From Onchocerca volvulus (taxonomy: Eukaryota > Nematoda > Chromadorea > Rhabditida > Onchocercidae), in contig HG738140.1 of NCBI GenBank assembly GCA_000499405.2, positions 11,931,560-11,995,559 of the forward strand: 64,000 nucleotides of DNA. The letters run 5' to 3'. The stretch's first letter is position 1; every line of letters begins with the position of its first letter. A program made the translations under genes and the position numbers. The notes beneath the pieces were generated by a model. It saw nothing but the letters and a program-made list of their open reading frames with translations, was not told where the DNA came from and searched no databases. This document shows positions 63,363-64,000 of this stretch, piece by piece.

Positions 63363-64000
63363 TTGACTGTGTTAGTGGTCGCGTATTCAATACAGCTTCG
63401 ATTTCAGCAATCAGCGTTATAAGTTCCTTTTCCCTTAGTAACTTTCTTCCGATGGCTCTTCTCATAGCCTTCTTGGTTAATCCTATCAATCGTTCGTAAA
63501 GTCTTCCACTCCAAGGAGCTCTCGGAGTTATACTTTCTCAAGTCATTCCTTTCTCTGCCAGAAATTCACTTAGCTTGGTGTGTTGTTCCTTCATGACTTT
63601 GAAAACTAGTTGGAATTGGCTTGCATTGTCGCTCAAGACTCGTTCCGGACAGCCACATCGTGATATAAATCTTCTTAACACATGTAAAAAACTTTCCGCT
63701 GATAAGTTTTCTACCATCTCCAGATGGATCGCTCTCGTAGTAAAACATGTGAATAGGACGACCCTTCTTTTGGTTTTTCGATTTTGATAGAAAGGGGGCC
63801 AAGATAATCCAATCCGACTTGTGCAAAGGTTCTCGATCGTTGAACTCGTGTTTTTGGAAAGTTCGGCATAGTTGGTAATTTAAATGGTTTGGCTGTCCAA
63901 CGTTTGCAGCCTGTGCAAAACCTTATTACGCATTTCACTTCCAATCGTCCCTTAGGTATCCAGAAAATTTGCGCCTCATTTCTCAAAGGGTATGCGCTAT
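63363..64000 (-). pseudogene. BEL/Pao retrotransposon integrase, broken and cut by window edge
   Basis: Zinc-binding part has [12 protein letters not shown], then VGLDYLGPL with the first catalytic Asp. After a frame change near 63768 comes [34 protein letters not shown] with the second Asp, and after an in-frame TGA at 63540-63538, RLYERLIGLTKKAM with the Glu. The order C-D-D-E is that of retroviral-type integrases; the spacing and RPL motif (LNTRPLTQ) are BEL/Pao-like. One stop and at least two frame changes within about 640 bases make it non-functional. The rest of pol lies to the right, outside the window. Confidence 0.88.

Noticed and set aside
1..64000. tRNA, rRNA, CRISPR, bacterial operons or Wolbachia-derived insert
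   Set aside because: No cloverleaf-compatible block, regular spacer array or long GC-shifted bacterial frame was seen by eye; a tRNA scan could still find a short gene I missed.

Overview
The window is AT-rich nuclear DNA from a multicellular eukaryote. Small exons, frequent homopolymer-laden introns with TTTCAG-type acceptors, a GPI-anchored GDNF/GAS1-domain protein and a BEL/Pao retroelement together suggest a nematode. A parasitic clade III (filaria-like) worm is my best guess, but that is inference. No rRNA, tRNA, CRISPR array or prokaryotic operon was seen.

Layout. (1) 1-1000: simple repeats at the left edge, then a possible first exon of a minus-strand gene that runs out of the window. 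(2) 9834-2851, minus: a complete four-exon gene for a secreted, GPI-anchored protein with two cysteine-rich GDNF/GAS1-type repeats (244 aa). (3) 9835-15392: about 5.5 kb of AT-rich DNA with no gene I can support. (4) 51504-15393, minus: one 36-kb gene with roughly 50 exons encoding the nematode counterpart of SZT2, the giant subunit of the KICSTOR complex that controls GATOR1 and mTORC1 in amino-acid sensing. Collinear matches to vertebrate SZT2 run from its first exons to near its C-terminus. (5) 51509-53175: a 1.67-kb divergent promoter region. (6) 53176-58199, plus: an 11-exon glycoside hydrolase family 31 gene of the MYORG type, with intron phases that fit at every junction except one. (7) 58760-64000: decayed minus-strand BEL/Pao LTR-retrotransposon material. 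It contains an integrase with a stop and frameshifts, a following DUF5641-like segment, a possible env-like remnant, and a cluster of repeats in the order LTR-like / leader / primer-binding-site-like.

The three host genes do not form a pathway. SZT2 and the GH31 gene are head-to-head and may share control sequences. The GAS1-type gene follows SZT2 on the same strand across a long gap. The most useful points for a second look are the GH31 exon 2 that lacks an AG acceptor, a duplicated decoy acceptor before GH31 exon 9, a MIDAS-like motif in the SZT2 N-terminus, and the reiterated LTR/PBS cluster. I did not find a convincing new multi-gene system. SZT2 exon limits called approximate were read by eye.
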